Assembly: GCA_050733935.1 (NCBI GenBank)
Contig: JBOHUC010000024.1
Coordinates: 11,437 to 75,436 of the forward strand
Length of the DNA stretch: 64,000 nucleotides
Direction: 5' to 3'
From: JBOHUC01 sp050733935
GTDB lineage: Bacteria > Eisenbacteria > RBG-16-71-46 > DASYSL01
This document shows, in pieces, positions 56,280 to 63,770 of the stretch. Every line of letters begins with the position of its first letter. The stretch's first letter is position 1. The notes under the pieces are model-generated. The model was not told the DNA's origin, made no database searches, and worked only from the letters and a program-made list of their open reading frames with translations. A program made the position numbers and the translations under genes.

Positions 56280-59176
56280 GAGCTTTGCGTGGCGACCCCC
56301 GGAGCTAAGTCGAGCACCCGCACCGCCTCTTCGAACCAACCGGGGGCCCCGGAGCGCAGGTTCTCGACCAGCGCGCGGTGGCAGGTGAGCACCAGAACCT
56401 GGTGCCCGGAGCGAGTCACCTCACCCAGGGCCTTCAGGAAATGGGCCGCCCGTTCGTCGTCGCTCGTGGCGAATGGATCGTCGAACAAGAGCGGCAGTCG
56501 TTCACGCCCGCGCGCGAGGTACTCGCAGATCGCAAGCCGAAGCGCGAGCTCGACCTGGTCCCGCGCGCCGGCCGAAAGTGCCGCGTCGAGTCGGGAACCG
56601 GAAAGCCGCTCGCCTCCCATCGAAAGGGAAACCTCGAGCTGATCCGAAATGCGGAAGCCTTGATGCGGAAGGCCGAAGCGCACGAGGAACGACTCCGCAC
56701 GACCCGCGAGATGCTCCGACCAGCGCGCGTTCGTCTCGCGCGCGACGGTCTGGAACCGCTCGCGCGCCAGCTCGACGGCGTCCTTGAACTGGCGCGCGCG
56801 GACGAGCGCCGCCGAGAGTCGCGTCCGATCCGCGAGGAACCGCGCGAGCCGCTCCGCCGAGTCGCGATCCCGGCCGCCCACGCGCGCGTGAAGATCGATC
56901 TGCTCGCTACGCACGACCGAGAGCTCGCGCTCGATCGACGCCGCGTCCCGGTCGCCTTCCGCGGGCACGGGCGCGGGCGCGGCTGCGCTCGAAGCGGACG
57001 CCGGATCCTCCGCTGCAGCGAGCTCCGCGCGCAGGCGCTCGAGCTCGGCCGTCTGCGCGCGCTGCGCCCCCTCCGAGAGCAGGCGCTCCTCGGCCCGCGG
57101 AATGAGCTCGCGTTCGAGCGTCTCGAGACGTGCATGCTCGCGGGCACGACGCTCGACGGCCTCGATGACTTCGGCCTCGTTCACTTCTGCGGACGCAAGC
57201 CCCAGGCGCTTTGCGATCGCGACGAGGTCGGCGCGCGCGTCGTCACGCCGCAGCCCGGCCACGCGCTCCTGATCGACGAGACGGGCCTCGACGGCTTCGA
57301 GCGACTTCGCGCGCGCCCGCGCATCGAGCACGGTGCCGATTCCGAGGCGAAGCTTCGCCAGCGCCTCGTGCGCGGGGATGCTCTCGGGAAGACCCGCGCG
57401 CCGGGCCAGCCGGACGACGTGCTCGAGCGCTTCGGCCCGGCCCGAGCGCGCGCGCGTCGCATCCTCCTCGAGCCATCCGGCGCGCTGGTTCTCCGAGCTC
57501 ACGCGCAGGAATTCGCCGTGCTCGCGCAGGAGCGCGGTCACGTCCGGAAATCCGAGGCGTCCCGAAAGGCCGGCCAGGAGATCCTCGCGCGCCTTCCGGC
57601 GATGCTGGAGCTCCCCGAGTCGCCGCTGCGCGTCGAGCACCTGCTTGAGCGCTTCGTTGCGCGCGTTGTTCCGGTGTACCGCGCTCCGGAACAGGAACAC
57701 AGTGCCGAGGGAAAGCCCGAGAAGCGTCCCGCCGAGGCCGACGAAGCTCTGGATCACCTGCCCGTGAAGCGCAAACCAGACAGCCGCCGCGCAAGCGACG
57801 AGCCCGACCCCGATGAACGTGATTCCCCAGCCCCTCTGGCGCCCGCGCTGGCGCGCGATCGCCTCGATCTGCCCCTGGCCCCCCGTGATCGCACGCTGCG
57901 CGTTCTCGGTCTCGACGACGATCGCCTGCGTCTGCGCCGGGTACTGCGTGAGGAGTGTCCGATCCTCGCCGGAGAGACCGCCGAAGCGCCCGGCCCGCTC
58001 CGCGAGATACGCGAGCGACAGGCCGCGCGCCACGAGCTCGCTCTCGAGCGCTCCGAGCTTGTCCGCCGATTCCCGCTCCTGACGGGTGACGCGCTCGAGG
58101 TCCTTCTCGAGCATGTGGAGCTCTTCGATGTGGCCGGGCGCGGCCCACTCGAACGCGCCGTGCTTCGCCAGCAGAGTCTCGAGTTCGAGCCGGGGAGCAG
58201 CGAGATCGCGCTCGCGCTCCTTCGCAATCTGCTCGAGGGTCGAGAGCGCGGATTCATTCTCCGCTTTCGCGCGTGCAAGGCGGCTCGCCGCGTCCGCCGG
58301 GAAATCCCGCGAACCCTCGAGACCCTTCACTTCCGTGCGATGGGATTCGAGCTCGCGCCGTTCCGCCGCATCGCGCTCGAGCACGGCCGCGAGATCGCCT
58401 ATGCGCCGCCGCGTCTCCTCGCGCCGCACGCGGGTGAGCGCGGCCGTGAGGCGCGCCTCCCTGAGCCCGAGCTCGGTGAGACGCTCGAGCGCGTCCGCGA
58501 GCTCGCGCCGCTCGTTCTCCGCCGAAGCGAGATCCACCTTGTTGGTGGCGAGCGCAATCTCGAGCTTCTTGATCTCGTTCGTGACCAGGCCCGACTGCTG
58601 CATTCCGCGATAGGAACGGAGCGCGTTGTCGAGCACGCCGAACGCAGCCACGGCGGATGCGTCCCCGGTCACGCTCGAGGCCATGCTCTCGAGCATCGCG
58701 GTCAGGGAGCCGTCGGGCCTCACGTCCGCGCCGCCGAGCCGGCCGGGACCGGGCTGCATCCAGAGTGCGGTGCGCGCGAACTGGTCGATGTTCATCCCGA
58801 GCAGCTCTTCACCCAGCTTGTACTCGCCCGAGCCGTGACGGAACGAGTCCGTGACGTCACGACCGTCCTCGTGCACGTTGAGGCGGCCGTTTCCGAAGTG
58901 GCGGCTCACGATGTAGCGCCGGCCCTCGATCTCGAACTCGAGCTCGAGCGCGTACGTCCTCCCGCTCCACGGCCGGTGCTGATCGAGCGGTGTCTCGCGT
59001 TCCCGATACGCACGGCGGTCGCTGTCGAGTCCGTAGAGGGCGGCCACGATCGCGGCCGCGAGCGTGGTCTTCCCGCGCTCGTTTCCGCCCACGATGAGAT
59101 GGATGCGCTCGGGCTCGAACGTCCACGTCCCGGTCAGCGCGCCGAATCCCTCGATCTGAAGACGACGCAGGTTCAC
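56276..59176 (-). CDS. yhaN: YhaN/SbcC-like AAA ATPase with membrane hairpin
   Basis: 966 aa from a GTG at 59176 inside the end of its partner gene. N-terminal RecN/SMC-type half ATPase: LRRLQIEGFGAL, Walker A GGNERGKTTLAAAI, and ALWMQPGPGRLGG. Long coiled coils follow. Two adjacent transmembrane helices sit in the middle (about GWGITFIGVGLVACAAAVWF and VGLGGTLLGLSLGTVFLF), as in YhaN of Firmicutes. The C-terminus has the signature LSAGARDQVELALRLAI and Walker B LPLLFDDPFATSDDER. With the metallophosphoesterase it forms an SbcCD-like nuclease complex anchored to the membrane. Confidence 0.9.
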   Translation of the reverse strand: MNLRRLQIEGFGALTGTWTFEPERIHLIVGGNERGKTTLAAAIVAALYGLDSDRRAYRERETPLDQHRPWSGRTYALELEFEIEGRRYIVSRHFGNGRLNVHEDGRDVTDSFRHGSGEYKLGEELLGMNIDQFARTALWMQPGPGRLGGADVRPDGSLTAMLESMASSVTGDASAVAAFGVLDNALRSYRGMQQSGLVTNEIKKLEIALATNKVDLASAENERRELADALERLTELGLREARLTAALTRVRREETRRRIGDLAAVLERDAAERRELESHRTEVKGLEGSRDFPADAASRLARAKAENESALSTLEQIAKERERDLAAPRLELETLLAKHGAFEWAAPGHIEELHMLEKDLERVTRQERESADKLGALESELVARGLSLAYLAERAGRFGGLSGEDRTLLTQYPAQTQAIVVETENAQRAITGGQGQIEAIARQRGRQRGWGITFIGVGLVACAAAVWFALHGQVIQSFVGLGGTLLGLSLGTVFLFRSAVHRNNARNEALKQVLDAQRRLGELQHRRKAREDLLAGLSGRLGFPDVTALLREHGEFLRVSSENQRAGWLEEDATRARSGRAEALEHVVRLARRAGLPESIPAHEALAKLRLGIGTVLDARARAKSLEAVEARLVDQERVAGLRRDDARADLVAIAKRLGLASAEVNEAEVIEAVERRAREHARLETLERELIPRAEERLLSEGAQRAQTAELERLRAELAAAEDPASASSAAAPAPVPAEGDRDAASIERELSVVRSEQIDLHARVGGRDRDSAERLARFLADRTRLSAALVRARQFKDAVELARERFQTVARETNARWSEHLAGRAESFLVRFGLPHQGFRISDQLEVSLSMGGERLSGSRLDAALSAGARDQVELALRLAICEYLARGRERLPLLFDDPFATSDDERAAHFLKALGEVTRSGHQVLVLTCHRALVENLRSGAPGWFEEAVRVLDLAPGVATQSS

Positions 59177-60396
59177 CGCGCGGCCTCTCCGATGTGCTCG
59201 TAGCGCGGCGCGACGTCCCCGAGCCGAAGCGCATCGAGTCCGTAGTAGAGCGCCGCCTCGAGCAAGCGCCGACGCTCGGGATCGTTCTCCCGATCCATGT
59301 CCTCGAGCAACGAGCGCGCGAACCGCTCCTCGGTCGTGCGCGGCTCCGTGCGCCGGTAGACGTCGAGGTCGTAGTCGGGACGAAGCGCCGACGCATTGAT
59401 CTCGAGGTGGAAGCAGCGGTTCGCGAACGCGTCCGCGCCCGGGAGGAGCTCCACGCCGGGCCGAACACGGCCCGTGAGCGTGACGAGCGCGATGTCGTCG
59501 GGATTGACGAATGCGAGATCGAGCTCCTCGGCGATCCGCTGGGTGAGCGCCTCCGGCGAGCCGACGGACTGGAGGCGCACTTCGATCCGGTGCAGGCGGC
59601 GCCGGTCGAGCTCGAGGACGTCCACATCCACGCGCCGGTGATGTCCATTGTGATCGACGGTGACGATCTGAACGTAGCGGCGATCCGTCTCGTCGACGCA
59701 GAGCGCGAGCGGCGAGCCGGAATAGCTTCCGCGAACGACTCCTTCCTCGTCCGTGATGCGGGCCGGGCGGTGGTAGTGACCGAGTGCGGCGTAATCGGCG
59801 CCCCACGCGATCAGCTCGTCGTCGGAGAACGGTGCCGTGAGCTTCTTCCCGAGCGGGAAGAACCCGTCGCGCGAGCCATGGAGCAGGAGCACGTGGAGCT
59901 TTCCGGGCGCGAGCGACGGCCGGTCGAGCGCGAGCACGCGCTCGCTCGAATCCACGTTCTCGTGCACGCATCGCCCCCACACGAAGACGTCGTCGCGGCC
60001 CGGGAGCGGCACGCCCGTGATCTGCGGCAGATCGAAGATGTGGACGTGCGCAGGCCAGGTCGCCTGACCCGCGGCTTCGAGCTTGCGGTTGTCGTAATAG
60101 AACGTGGCCCGGGAGAAGCAGTCGTGGTTGCCCGGAGCGATGAAGATGGGCGGGCATCCCGGTTGCGAGACGCACTCGATCGCGCGCGCCACGGTTTCAC
60201 GATCCACGATCTCGCCGTCGAACAGGTCCCCGGGAATGAGGATTGCGTCGAGCTTGCGCTCGATGGCGACCTGCACGGCGCGGGCGAACAGCTCGCGCTG
60301 ATCCTGGCGCCGCTTCTCCGCGACGGGGGCGGGGAGCCACGTGAACGGGCGCCCCAGATGGAGATCGGAGAGCTGGAGGAACGTGAAGGAAGGCAT
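59173..60396 (-). CDS. yhaO: SbcD/YhaO-like DNA repair metallophosphoesterase
   Basis: 407 aa from the ATG at 60396. Calcineurin-type motifs in order: DLHLGRPF (D-x-H), IPGDLFDGE (GD), APGNHDCFS (GNHD), LLLHGS and LGHYHRPARI (GHxH). The C-terminal about 110 residues are the YhaO/SbcD cap domain. The overlap of 4 bp with the ATPase gene and order nuclease-then-ATPase are as in sbcDC and yhaON operons. Expected to process DNA ends. Confidence 0.93.
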   Translation of the reverse strand: MPSFTFLQLSDLHLGRPFTWLPAPVAEKRRQDQRELFARAVQVAIERKLDAILIPGDLFDGEIVDRETVARAIECVSQPGCPPIFIAPGNHDCFSRATFYYDNRKLEAAGQATWPAHVHIFDLPQITGVPLPGRDDVFVWGRCVHENVDSSERVLALDRPSLAPGKLHVLLLHGSRDGFFPLGKKLTAPFSDDELIAWGADYAALGHYHRPARITDEEGVVRGSYSGSPLALCVDETDRRYVQIVTVDHNGHHRRVDVDVLELDRRRLHRIEVRLQSVGSPEALTQRIAEELDLAFVNPDDIALVTLTGRVRPGVELLPGADAFANRCFHLEINASALRPDYDLDVYRRTEPRTTEERFARSLLEDMDRENDPERRRLLEAALYYGLDALRLGDVAPRYEHIGEAAR

Positions 60397-60473
60397 CGGG
60401 TTGCACCCTACACGCCGAGGAGGACAGGAACAAGCCTTGGCCGCTCCGCGGCTGGTCCGCACCGCGCGCGGCA

Positions 60474-60482
60474 TGGTACCGT
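60474..60482 (+). promoter_or_regulatory. Extended -10 promoter of moaA, likely leaderless transcript
   Basis: TGGTACCGT (TGnTAnnnT) ends nine bases before the moaA ATG at 60492. No ribosome-binding site is present between them. Confidence 0.5.
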
Positions 60483-60491
60483 GAGCGTGTC

Positions 60492-61475
60492 ATGATCGAT
60501 CCGTTCGGCCGCTCCATCCGCTATGTGCGCATCTCGGTCACCGACCGCTGCAATCTCCGGTGTCAGTACTGCATGCCCAACGGCTACCTGGGCGGCGAGT
60601 CGCCGGCGGACATCCTCTCGTACGAGGAGATCGCGACGATTGCCGAGGCGATGGTGGGTCTCGGGGTCCGGAAGTTCCGCCTCACGGGCGGCGAGCCGCT
60701 GGTCCGGAGAGATCTCCACGTCCTCGTGCGCATGCTGCGCGCGTTTCCCGAAGTCGAAGACCTCGCGCTCTCGACCAACGCGGTCCTCCTGAGGCAGCAG
60801 GCGCCCGCGCTGCGCGAGGCCGGCCTCAATCGGGTCAACATCTCCCTCGACACCCTGAATCCGGAGACGTTCCGCCGGATCTCGGTCAACTCCTCGCTCG
60901 ACCTCGTCCTCGACGGCATCAAGGCCGCGGAGGAGGTCGGGCTCGACCCGATCAAGCTCAACATGGTCGTGATGAAGGGCGTGAACGACGGTGAGATCGA
61001 GGACATGGCCCGCCTCACGTTCGAGAAGCCGTGGACGATCCGCTTCATCGAGGTCATGCCGATGCGGCAGGACCCCGGGCGCCAGGCCGGCCAGTATGTC
61101 TCGACCGACACGATTCAGGCCCGGCTCGAGCGGGTCGGAACGCTCGTCCCCGTCCCGCGCGACGCGAATGCGGGTCCGGCCCGCGAGTACCGCTTCGAGG
61201 GCGCGCGCGGGGCGGTTGGCTTCATCACCCCGCTCTCGCACACGTTTTGCGCCACCTGTAATCGAGTGCGGATGACGACGACCGGGAAGCTCCGCCTGTG
61301 CCTGTTCGGCGAGGCCGGCTGCGACCTCCGGGCGCCGCTCCGCGCGGGCGCCTCGGTCGAGGACCTCCGGGGCGTGATCCTGGCCGCCCTCGGCCGAAAG
61401 CCCGAGAGCCATCACCTGGCCCTCGGCTACTCCGGACCCGAAGCGCCGATCACGATGTCCCAGATCGGCGGATGA
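60492..61475 (+). CDS. moaA: GTP 3',8-cyclase MoaA
   Basis: 327 aa. Radical SAM enzyme of the first step of molybdenum-cofactor synthesis. CNLRCQYCM holds the first cluster's CxxxCxxC, GGEPLVRRDL the SAM-binding GGEP, and the second cluster is formed by the C-terminal Cys in FCATCNRVRMTTTGKLRLCL (CxxC then Cys). The usual penultimate GG tail is present as the last two residues (QIGG), as MoaA needs. No other moa gene is in the window. The long repeat-bearing gap follows. Confidence 0.96.
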   Translation: MIDPFGRSIRYVRISVTDRCNLRCQYCMPNGYLGGESPADILSYEEIATIAEAMVGLGVRKFRLTGGEPLVRRDLHVLVRMLRAFPEVEDLALSTNAVLLRQQAPALREAGLNRVNISLDTLNPETFRRISVNSSLDLVLDGIKAAEEVGLDPIKLNMVVMKGVNDGEIEDMARLTFEKPWTIRFIEVMPMRQDPGRQAGQYVSTDTIQARLERVGTLVPVPRDANAGPAREYRFEGARGAVGFITPLSHTFCATCNRVRMTTTGKLRLCLFGEAGCDLRAPLRAGASVEDLRGVILAALGRKPESHHLALGYSGPEAPITMSQIGG

Positions 61476-61539
61476 AGGCCCAGATCCGCCCCGGACACAG
61501 AGTTGCACGTTTCAAAGGTGGCCGCCTCCAGCCATCGCG

Positions 61540-61559
61540 AACTTGCCCCGGGGCAAGTC
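61540..61559. repeat. Palindromic repeat, copy 6
   Basis: AACTTGCCCCGGGGCAAGTC; only the last base departs from the 20-bp consensus. 65 bp after the moaA stop. Confidence 0.93.
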
Positions 61560-61569
61560 GAGGGAAGAG

Positions 61570-61589
61570 AACATGCCCCGGGGCATTTT
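61570..61589. repeat. Palindromic repeat, copy 7 (variant arms)
   Basis: AACATGCCCCGGGGCATTTT; the core ATGCCCCGGGGCAT is itself a perfect palindrome, with one compensated T/A change in each arm that keeps base pairing. Confidence 0.85.
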
Positions 61590-61650
61590 GATCGACTGGT
61601 CTTAAGACCCGTTGTGACCCCCCGGGCCCGCACCGAACCGGCAGTCGGCG

Positions 61651-61670
61651 AACTTGCCCCGGGGCAAGTT
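61651..61670. repeat. Palindromic repeat, copy 8 (perfect)
   Basis: AACTTGCCCCGGGGCAAGTT, identical to the two perfect copies in the HNH gene. Confidence 0.95.
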
Positions 61671-62059
61671 GGTAGGCCCTCATCCTTTGAAAAATTTGCT
61701 GTTCAATCGTTACGGGAAAGTGATATATTTTTTTGCCAGTTCGGCGGACCGCCTTTCCGCTGGCCTCGCAGGGTTGGCATTCGCGTACGCAGCCCTGAAC
61801 TCCCCTCAGTTAACCGTCCGTGAGGTTTCTTTGAGCCCGCGGACCGGTCGCCTTCGCCGGCGTTTCATATTGGCTCCCCTGGTCGGCGGGTGTGGCCGAA
61901 TGGCAATGGTATGTGAGTCCGTATCGTTTCGAGGCTCGAACGAAAACTTCATGACTCGGGGCAGGACTCACGCCCTCCAGCACCCGTCGCTTGGTGATCG
62001 ATCAGGATTCTCGACTTTCGCAGCCTGCCATTCTGCGTGGTGCGGAAAGGAAGACCGTC

Positions 62060-62992
62060 GTGCGTTTGCTACTGTGCGCTCTCGCTTCTGTCATGGTTCT
62101 CAGCGGCGCCGCCTCTGCAGCCGATCAGCCTTTTGGTCCCCCGTCGATGACACCTCCGCTCGAAGGCTACGTTCCCTTTGAGGGCAGCGCCCTCGGAGAC
62201 ACTTGTGACTGCATCGACCTCGTGCTCGTGATCGACGACACGGGGAGCATGGGTGGCACGATTGCCAACGTGAAGGCTGGAATTGTGAGCCTCATCAGTC
62301 TGGCGGACGATATCGCTTGCGGCGATCTGCAGGCGGGCCTGATCAGCTTCGCGGATTTCCCGCAGGTCGACCAGGCGCTCACCTTCAACACGGCGGCGGT
62401 CGTTGCTGCCGTCAACGCGCTGGCCGCTGGCGGCGGTGCCGCCCTCCCGGAGGCGTCGGACGAAGCCATGCGTCTCGCCATCGTGGGAAGCAACAACTGT
62501 AACGGCGCCACGTTCAACGTTGGGGACTACCGCGACGAGTGTTGTAAGGTCGTCATTCTCGCGACCGACGCTCTTCCGGGCGGCTGCGATGACGCCTACA
62601 CGGGCGGCGTCGACGACGTGAACGCCCACAACGCGGCGCTTGCGGCCGCGGCGGCCGGGATCAAGATCGGTGCGATTCAGGTCCAGAACAACTTCGTGCC
62701 GTTCACCGGGATCATGCAGGACTATGCGTCCACCACGGGTGGCACGTGGGGCCTCACGGCGCTTGACGGCAGCGGCGCGGCCGCGGCTGTGGAAGCCGTG
62801 ATTCGTTCCTGCTCAGACACGCCTGATCCGGAACTCGTGCCGTGCTGCGGCCCGACCGGCTGCTTCCTGGCGTTTGCGGACGACTGCGTCGCGGGCGGCG
62901 GCATCGTGGTTGCCTCGTGCACGCGTCCGGACTGCCCGACCCCGACGTCGCCCTCGAGCTGGGGCGCCATCAAGGCGAACTACCACCGCTAA
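62060..62992 (+). CDS. Secreted von Willebrand factor A protein with Cys-rich tail and SWGAIK tag
   Basis: 310 aa from a GTG at 62060 (GGAAAGGAAG upstream). Signal peptide RLLLCALASVMVLSGAASA. The vWA domain has the MIDAS start LVLVIDDTGSMGGTIANVK, with aspartates DDTGSM, and the later Asp in ILATDALPGGCDD. The tail CCGPTGCFLAFADDCVAGGG and VASCTRPDC is a disulfide-rich module, and the protein ends SSWGAIKANYHR, a short W-G-x-I-K-x-x-Y-R type motif that resembles C-terminal tags on many secreted proteins of FCB/Eisenbacteria-like genomes. Probably a surface adhesion protein. Confidence 0.85.
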   Translation: MRLLLCALASVMVLSGAASAADQPFGPPSMTPPLEGYVPFEGSALGDTCDCIDLVLVIDDTGSMGGTIANVKAGIVSLISLADDIACGDLQAGLISFADFPQVDQALTFNTAAVVAAVNALAAGGGAALPEASDEAMRLAIVGSNNCNGATFNVGDYRDECCKVVILATDALPGGCDDAYTGGVDDVNAHNAALAAAAAGIKIGAIQVQNNFVPFTGIMQDYASTTGGTWGLTALDGSGAAAAVEAVIRSCSDTPDPELVPCCGPTGCFLAFADDCVAGGGIVVASCTRPDCPTPTSPSSWGAIKANYHR

Positions 62993-63033
62993 ACTGCTTC
63001 ACCGATCCGGTGTTACCGCCGGGCCGAAAACGA

Positions 63034-63073
63034 CGACCACCTCCGCTCGCGCGGGGGTGGTCGCTCGTTTTTC
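63034..63073 (+). terminator. Rho-independent terminator of the vWA gene
   Basis: CGACCACC (63034-63041) pairs with GGTGGTCG (63056-63063), followed by CTCGTTTTT. 41 bp after the stop. Confidence 0.88.
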
Positions 63074-63095
63074 GGGGTTTTGGATCCCCGGACGC

Positions 63096-63159
63096 TAGAA
63101 TCCGAAAAATTCGGTTAACGGATTGCTCCCGGTCCCGTCTCATCCATGGACATCCATGG
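63096..63159 (+). promoter_or_regulatory. Promoter region of the last ECF sigma gene, with two inverted repeats
   Basis: TAGAAT (63096-63101) is a possible -10. Overlapping it, AATCCG and CGGATT (63100-63105 and 63119-63124) and CCGAA/TTCGG form alternative stems. Further on, CCATGGA and TCCATGG (63144-63150 and 63153-63159) make an inverted repeat with a 2-bp spacer that covers the candidate ATG at 63156, so it could be an operator and argues for a start farther downstream. Confidence 0.45.
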
Positions 63160-63770
63160 GGGAACCACATGTGGAAGCCGTCCACAGCTCGAGTCTCGCG
63201 GCCCGCCCGCTGATGTTCGTGAAGCCCGAGCCCCTGGCTCCCGCCTCGGCCGAGAACGTTGCCTCGTTCGTGGCGGCGGCACGGGATGGTGACCGAGCGG
63301 CCTTCGGGCAGCTCTACCAGCGCTATGCGCCCATGGTGCACGCGGTGCTGCTCGCACGGGTCGAGCGGGATGCGGCATCCGATCTGGTGCAGGACGTCTT
63401 CCTCACCGCGCTCGAGCGCCTGTCAGCGCTGCACGACGTGCGGGCGTTCGGCGGATGGCTCGCGGCGATTGCGCGAAATCGCGCCGTGGATCACAGGCGT
63501 TCAAGGCGGGAGACCGTTGAGCTGCCCGAAGACCTGGCGGCCCGGGAAGCGGCGCCCGCAGCGGAGGCGCTCGATGCGGGCCGGGCTCTGAACGCCATCC
63601 GCGAGCTGCCGGATTCCTATTCCGAGACGCTTCTTCTGCGTCTCGTGCACGGACTCTCGGGACCGGAGATCAGCGAGCTCACCGGTCTCACGCCGGGGTC
63701 CGTGCGGGTCAACCTGCATCGCGGAATGAAGCTCTTGCGAGAGAAGCTCGCCGAGGAGTCGAGATCGTGA
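63156..63770 (+). CDS. ECF RNA polymerase sigma factor
   Basis: 204 aa if started at the ATG at 63156; the GTG at 63171 (after GGGGGAA) or the ATG at 63213 are equally possible, since the first 35 residues are not conserved. Region 2: FGQLYQRYAPMVHAVLLARV, ASDLVQDVFLTALERL and FGGWLAAIARNRAVDHRR. Region 4: LPDSYSETLLLRLVHGLSGP, EISELTGLTPGSVRVNLHRG. The stop overlaps the next gene by GTGA, so that gene product is the likely anti-sigma factor. Confidence 0.92.
   Translation: MGEPHVEAVHSSSLAARPLMFVKPEPLAPASAENVASFVAAARDGDRAAFGQLYQRYAPMVHAVLLARVERDAASDLVQDVFLTALERLSALHDVRAFGGWLAAIARNRAVDHRRSRRETVELPEDLAAREAAPAAEALDAGRALNAIRELPDSYSETLLLRLVHGLSGPEISELTGLTPGSVRVNLHRGMKLLREKLAEESRS

Larger units (their letters stand above)
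61476..62059. other. 584-bp intergenic region with three palindromic repeats and an AT-rich leader
   Basis: No convincing gene. Positions 61540-61670 hold three palindromic repeats. Those at 61540 and 61651 read ELAPGQV in one frame and the middle copy reads EHAPGHF in that same frame, as in the HNH gene linker, so this may be a decayed or transposed piece of such a gene. From about 61680 to 61745 the DNA is unusually AT-rich (for example GTGATATATTTTTTT) and may hold the promoter of the vWA gene with a leader of more than 300 bases. The rest shows nothing recognisable. Confidence 0.6.

Noticed and set aside
61503..61823. 106-codon frame over the repeats after moaA as a gene
   Set aside because: It contains ELAPGQV in phase but no domain, no ribosome-binding site and changes composition midway, so it is treated as a relic or chance frame.
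61888..61965. tRNA-like stretch GTGTGGCCGAATGGCAATGG followed by GGCTCGAACGA
   Set aside because: D-arm and T-arm look-alikes are present but no acceptor stem can be paired and the anticodon arm does not close, so no tRNA is called.
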